From assembly GCA_021234155.1 (NCBI GenBank), contig JAJEKV010000097.1, forward strand, positions 2,046,001 through 2,110,000: DNA of 64,000 nucleotides, read 5' to 3'. The translations under genes and the position numbers were made by a program. Origin of the DNA: Isoetes taiwanensis. Its lineage: Eukaryota > Streptophyta > Lycopodiopsida > Isoetales > Isoetaceae. Positions 58,600-64,000 of the stretch are shown in pieces (within the stretch, counting starts at the first letter, position 1; every line of letters starts with the position of its first letter). The notes below the pieces were generated by a model, which was given only the letters and a program-made list of their open reading frames with translations, was not told the origin of the DNA and did not search any database.

Positions 58600-59225
58600 A
58601 TGGCCTTTCTTTTAGCTTTTCCAAAGAGTTGCATCTAAAGTCATGCCTTATTTTCTTACTTTACAATAGTAACTGCCTGCTCGGAGTTTATTTAAAGTCT
58701 CATTCCAGAAAGAATTTCTTTGCCCATGCAAAATCTCCTCTGATCTGATCAGTCACAATAATCCTTGTAGCATGTCTCTAGTACTTAAAATTTTGGACAT
58801 AAGGGAAAAGTACTTGAAATTTTGAACATGGAGATCAACAACGTGAAAGGGAAAGCTCAACTTGACAGGGAAATTCCTGAGCTTGGGAAGCTCAGCCGCC
58901 TCAAAATTCTTAGAGCTTTATGGCTTTGTTGGCTCTTCTCCAAACAGATTCAAATCCCTGGCCAGAAGTCATGGTGGTGACCTACCTTCCCTATGCAAGA
59001 GAGAGGAAAAAGACATCTTGCACCATTCAAACTTCAAAGGCATGCCTGAAAATTCAAAGGAAATACAAATAAGGAAGAATACCTTGTGGAGATAACACTG
59101 TGCCGGATGTCTACAATGGCAGAAGCGCCTGCTTAGAAGAACCCAGAATAATCCAAAAGTCCATGCTGCCATAACATTGTTTACCATTGCTTGTGGGAAG
59201 GTGGCCTATAACCACCCTAAACGTG
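58600..59225. other. Stretch without recognisable gene
   Basis: Small frames exist on both strands (59095-58862 plus, 59187-58969 minus); none carries a motif I can name. It may contain further exons or intron of the minus-strand unit described at 59230-59746. Confidence 0.3.
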
Positions 59226-59229
59226 ATGA

Positions 59230-59746
59230 AGCATAAACAAGTCTGTGATTTCGTCTTCTGCAAATGAGGTGAAACTCATAATAACCCTGAGTTCAGAGGA
59301 GCCAATGTTCTCATGTAGATACCTTGCAACGGTGTTAGGTTTGGCAGCAATTCTAGCAGTGGCATCTGCGGATCTGGTTTATGCTGTAACCTTAGCGAGC
59401 AAAGAAGCTTGAATTATCGGCATGCCATTGACTAGATCATATGTTTCATAATGCGTCAGGACGAGATTTAGGAAAGAATGCATGAAAGCTTTTTCAGATC
59501 CGGCCGCTGCAGCAGACCAGGACGAGTTTCTCCTTCCTGTTGGTTTAAGATTGGCATTAAATCGCATTAATCAGATGCATTAAACCTCTACCACAAATAA
59601 AAACACGGAATATGAGAAGATTGAACCCACCATTATTATGATCCGGACCTATCAGCAACCAAATGTGGCAATCCAACCTCTTCTTCCACTGTCAAGCGCT
59701 CAAATCCGGCAATTTTTGGTGGAGTGGAAGACGTCGACAGAGACGC
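59230..59746 (-). CDS. Unidentified minus-strand gene, two candidate exons
   Basis: A possible first exon starts at an ATG near 59746 and reads MASLSTSSTPPKIAGFERLT then EEEVGLPHLVADR before a GT. A second block (59567-59235) reads SEKAFMHSFLNLVLTHYETY, DLVNGMPIIQASLLAK, then past one TAA, AKPNTVARYLHENIGSSELR and VIMSFTSFAEDEITDLFMLH, all in one frame. The composition is that of a real globular, helical protein, and the stretch stays readable for over 100 codons with a single stop. I cannot assign a family. The first intron would be about 110 bases and ends in a usable CAG at about 59537. Confidence 0.35.
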
Positions 59747-59949
59747 CATGCCATGCCCCGGCCCTCTCTTCTCTGCTTTGGTCGGAATTAGAACAGGGGT
59801 GCATTGCAAGAATCAAACCCTAATAGAGGGACTTCGCTCCAGTCGCTATGCCATAGAGAAATACAAGTTTTCCAAATTCAATGAATGGATTGCTAAAAAA
59901 AAGCCAAACCTAGAATCCTAGGTCGGACATCAATCCTCGGTCAATCCCA

Positions 59950-61320
59950 AGGATTGTATTATCAATCCATGTTCCATTTTCATGTGAACAAATGGTACTT
60001 AATCCCCCTTAGCCTTTGGGACCTTTAAACAATTATACTGTCACTAAGAAATATTTAGAGTCCTTGAAATATTTACATGTCTTAAACCATGTATTTTCCC
60101 TTTCCTATTTAACATTCCAAATGCATAAACTATTGCCGATATCTTTTTTAAGGTCGTAAGACTCATACTCCAACAAATATCTAAGGCCTTAGTCAGTATC
60201 TTTTCAATCCCGGGCAGAGATTAGTATTATACTTATGCACTTTTCTAGTATTAATTTCCTTTCTTCTTTGACAGCCTGTATGCCAAGCATGTATCCCATA
60301 GAATCATTTTACCTTTTAGTACTTAACTATAGTTTACGTATGCCTCATTCTTTTAACCATGTTTCTTTCCTATTTTAGAAAAACAAAATCTTTATGTCAA
60401 AGCTTTATCTCCTTTTATGGTCATCTTATAGTCTTTTTTGATGTTTTTATATTTCACTGTTCTAGCTTATGCATTTTCCCATTCTAATCTTCTTTTTGAT
60501 GTATATGACTAAGGTTTAAAGAATTTTTTGCAGATCAGCATAATCCTTATTCTATATTCATGTTAAACATGCATACATATCATACATTGCATGTATTTGA
60601 CTAAATCAGCACTGGTACAATCTTGATATTTGCATACAGTCTAAGGCCATTTAAGCAATCTGTTATCTACAGAACAGATAAGGGAATATGTTTCACTTAC
60701 ATGGGCTACAAGAATATCAAGACAAAAAACCTCCTCTTAAATATAGAATCAGTGTAAATACTGTCATAAAATATTTCAGATCTTGTATCCTAGTTAACCA
60801 GTTTTGGATGCAAGTCAAAATGCTTCATTAAATAGTAAAAGCAAGTATTTACCTTCATTTTGGATAGAGCTATACTCTAAAATGTTTAACCACAGTAAAT
60901 CTAAGTCAATAAAACCTGTTTTTATCTGTGAGAAGACCTTGATACAATATTTAATGTAAGCACATCTTCAGCTTGTGTATCTTCAAAAGTTTGCTCAAAT
61001 CCAAGTCGAGATCTACCATATCCAACCAACAGAAAGCAAGAAAAAAGAGACAAGGGCAGGAGAGGCCCGGTACCTGCAGCCAAACATCAAAACTTTAGCA
61101 TGATAATGGTAAAGAATTATGGGCCAAAAGGTACAATGGAGCCTCTCGGTTTATAGCCGATCAGCCCTTGTATCCTTCTGCCCTTGTTAGTAAAACATAA
61201 TAGATCTGCATTTGCAAAAGTATAAACATTGTTCATAACAGACTTATTGTAAGAGATCGGTCCAGTTGTACACTGTATCAGCAAGATTATTTGATCATTT
61301 TTACCAGCAGAACATAATTT
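59950..61320. other. AT-rich stretch without recognisable gene
   Basis: This is low-complexity AT-rich sequence of intron-like character lying between two minus-strand coding-like blocks. No motif or repeat stands out. Confidence 0.35.
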
Positions 61321-61330
61321 CTTTTAAACC

Positions 61331-61930
61331 CTATGATACCTGAATAATGTCTTGGTCTGAGTTGTATTCCTCAGCTTGTTGTGTCTCAAGAATGGTAATT
61401 TCTGCCTTATCATTATCAGAGTTGCAGTTATGTGCATATCTGGCTCCAGAACTCCCCTTCTTATTTCCATATGCAGTCTTGCTGTGGCTAGCCTCTCTCT
61501 TAAGATTAATACTATTTCTATGATCGCCCATATTGTGATGAGGCTGGAATCTATCAGACATATCAAGGCAGGTGAAAAATTCGTCCTCAAGCCATTTCTC
61601 TTGAAGTATTTCTTCTTCAGAGCTTGATCCACAAGGTCGGCTGTCTGAATCAAACTCTCCTTCCATGATATGGGAAGGTTTTAGTGTTTTAAATCTGTTT
61701 TTCCAGTCAGTCTGTGTCTGCCATGCCATGTGCCAAGCATCTTTTCTACACCAGGTATTATATTTCAACCATAGGTTTCGACCTAGAAGGAATCACAGCC
61801 ATATCAAATGCTGGACGATTCTACATACCTTTATCATGGGATATGCGTTTCAAGCATGCAGTGTAAGTGTTCAGTCAGGTTTCGAGCATTCGGCTCCAGG
61901 GTTTGCCGCCAGATGTCCCATTCCTTAGCT
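61331..61930 (-). CDS. Unidentified minus-strand exons (Trp-rich, acidic tail)
   Basis: A frame of 145 codons (61768-61331), extendable upstream by RNLWL, reads KYNTWCRKDAWHMAWQTQTD and WKNRFKTLKPSHIM, then an acidic serine-rich tail (SSSEEEILQEKWLEDEFF). Just upstream, at about 61925-61840, the strand reads EWDIWRQTLEPNARNLTEHL then HCMLETHIP, separated by a segment with GGTATG and TTCTAG borders that could be a short intron of about 55 bases. The tryptophan spacing suggests a folded domain. I do not know the family. It is on the same strand as, and downstream of, the Penelope-like RT, so it could belong to that element or be a host gene. Confidence 0.35.
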
Positions 61931-62510
61931 GATAGTTGCCTTCCATAGCCGTGTTAGGTAAGAAAGCATTGATTTTTTAGGGTCTCGAAGACCAAATAAT
62001 TCCCAATTCGTTTATATATTATATGTAGCTATTTTTTCTTTTAATTACATGTATGTAACTACCTTTATTGATCAATAAAGTAAATATGTTGTTAGCTACA
62101 TATTTTGTAAACTCAGTTGTACTAGGTCTTAACCAAGTTCTCATTATCAGTGGTAGGGGCGCAATATATTTACCTTATGACTTATGTATTAACAGTCTCT
62201 TTACAACATTATTATGGTAAAGACCACATCTCGGACATTACATTTAACCTAGGGTATCTATGTAGTCTCCCTAGTTTTATTTGGGGTTTGGCCTTCAGAT
62301 CTATTCCTTTAGTAATATATAGAGATGCAAAAACAAAAAAAACCTACCTCCAACCGTAGGTTTGAGTTGACCTCTTTTAGCCATTATGTCGTAGGGGAGG
62401 GCAAACCCCTACTGTACAGCAGAGGTCCAACCCATCCCTATTTTACTTTTTTCTAAATTCTCCCTTTGATTTCAAAGATATAAATCATGCAAATAAGAAG
62501 ACATACCGTT

Positions 62511-64000
62511 TCAATATTGGTTGCTGATCACTTGAATAAGTATTTGCACATCGTATTTGAGACCTGGAAATTCGCCATCCCTTAAATATTGTAGCACTTT
62601 CTTTTTCAGCCCAAAGCTGTCAAAACCATTTGCAACAAATTTGTTGATGATGTTTATGATATCTTTAGCTACAAATATGGGGCAGGAATTCACATATAGG
62701 AATGGCATGACTTGGGATAATATCACATTCCTAGCTTGGTAGTAAGGTCAGCAGCTATCGGCATGTACATATCTCATGACTCTGAACGGGAGACCATCCC
62801 TTTTGTAATACTTGTAGGTTCTGTAAAGTCCCATTTCCCTGTCCACAACTTCGATACTCATATTTAAAAAGTTTGCTTTGTAACCGAAACATCTCTCTGG
62901 GTCCTCTTTGTACCTAAATATAGTTTCCTCCTTGATTCCTAATGTATGCATATCATAAATTTGTAGCGTACTCTTGCAGGGATCTTGCAGGATGTATAAG
63001 AACTCCTTGATAATGGGGCAGTTAACAGCTAACAAGTCATCCATATATCTGAATATATATCTGGACTGTTCAATATCTTTGTATCTTCCTTGTTTTGCAA
63101 GATTTTTTATAAATGAGGCTTTAAACCAAGCCAAGTATAAGTTACACCAGCAAGGGCTGCTGGAAAACCCATGGGGATGCCACAAACCTGCTGCCAGGTA
63201 CAGTTTCCCATAAAGATGAAACAGTTAGTTAAAAGCCAGTCATTCAGATTGGAGAACCTTTTCAAGTTCATTTTGCTCGAGCATTTTCCTTGGGGACTAT
63301 ATTTGAACCATTTGGCTGAATACTCATTTCCTTTCTCTTTTTTAACCCACAGTTCATGGTGTTGATTAATTCCCTTCATATGTTCCCATGCAGCCTTGCA
63401 GACATGTCTCATAATCTGGCAAATTCCATTGTCCCCATACAGTGGAATATTTTCGTAACACCCGTGTAATGTCTGCTATGAATACCTGCTCAACTTTTGC
63501 AGGAAGATTTAATGCCACATCATAAATAGAATTAACTATCCAGCAGGGTATAGCTTTTCCCGGAAGAAGTGTGCATATCTTTGCACAGATTTTTTTGGAT
63601 ATGTCAGGCCACATTTTCATGATATTGTTAAGTACAACAGTAATTATATGTGAGACTTCCGTGTAGACTGTATTGTGTGCATTGGTTATCCAGCGGAAGT
63701 CCTTTTTATGTGCTTTAAATATGCCTAGCATGTAAGGTAAACTGTCAAACTCAAAATCTGAGTTTTCTATCAGTCCTTGTATTTCTCCTTTTACTTTGCC
63801 CTTGACATCCATCATTAAAAAATCTTTGCTGCTCAGTCTTTGAAGGGAAAGATTTCTGATAAAGCTTGGGCATATAAAAGAAGGATTATTGGTTGCTTTG
63901 TCTATGCCAGAAATGTAGAAGTTTTGGCATAGCCACTCCATGTTGCAGATAACAGATTTGTCCTTGAGAGCAAATCTTCTTGTGCAATCCTCATTGCATG
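62511..64000 (-). mobile_element. Penelope-like reverse transcriptase element, partial
   Basis: Reading right to left from the window edge: LPYMLGIFKAHKKDFRWITN, LPAKVEQVFIADITR (about 63520-63470), after a frame change NGICQIMRHVCKAAWEH, WQQVCGIPMGFPAA (about 63190-63160), after another change NLYLAWFKASFIKNLAK, the catalytic IFRYMDDLLAVN with YMDD at 63036-63047, FLNMSIEVVDREMGLYRTY and FRVMRYVHADS, ending with a helical tail (62726-62511). The GIPMGF..NLYL..F and RYMDD.L motifs and the HK..RWI segment are those of Penelope-like retroelement RTs and not of L1 or LTR elements. The N-terminus is outside the window. No GIY-YIG nuclease is seen downstream; a N-terminal one could lie beyond the edge. 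Frame changes at about 63400 and 63165 interrupt it. Confidence 0.75.

Overview
The window looks like nuclear DNA of a vascular plant with a large, repeat-rich genome. The supporting genes are a plant C-type ABC transporter (ABCC13-like) with more than 20 short exons, an ARGOS/OSR-type small membrane protein, a strictosidine-synthase-like gene and a GSK3/SHAGGY kinase fragment. The repeats include plant L1-type LINEs, a second LINE type with microsatellite tails, a tRNA-derived SINE, Helitron ends, a copia remnant and a Penelope-like reverse transcriptase. A fern or gymnosperm would fit this mix, but the sequence does not settle the lineage.

Layout. 1-8.9 kb: an old element with a DUF7869-like remnant, split by a 6.55 kb L1-type LINE (minus strand, 597-7150) with a perfect 14-bp target-site duplication, followed by a trihelix/SANT-like gene remnant. 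8.9-14.7 kb: sparse sequence with short duplications and one small gene, the OSR/ARGOS-like protein at 12680-12967. 14.7-19.5 kb: a GC-rich, decayed second LINE (minus) with a (TATTC)n tail. 19.5-29.3 kb: gene-poor, holding a SINE, an insertion made almost only of LINE tail, another tail copy, tandem duplications and a long polypyrimidine tract. 29.8-31.2 kb: a strictosidine-synthase-like gene (minus). 31.4-35.9 kb: palindromes, a 195-bp tandem duplication, three 5' exons of a GSK3/SHAGGY kinase and a Helitron 3' terminus. 37.6-53.8 kb: the ABCC transporter (plus) with a copia gag remnant in one intron. 53.8-64 kb: a second Helitron 3' terminus, a 5'-truncated L1 fragment, two sets of unidentified minus-strand exons and a Penelope-like reverse transcriptase running off the right edge.

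The host genes are not an operon and share no evident pathway. The ABCC and strictosidine-synthase-like genes keep family motifs, and the ABCC gene keeps canonical splice sites, yet both carry many single-base frameshifts, often next to homopolymers. This may be uncorrected long-read indel error rather than gene death, and it affects how every frame in the window should be read.

The observations most worth following are the two Helitron termini with the same hairpin-8 nt-CTAG layout (one lying 2 kb downstream of the truncated GSK3 exons), the LINE/SINE set sharing a GACGYTAAAA-microsatellite 3' end, and the nested LINE in the DUF7869-like element.
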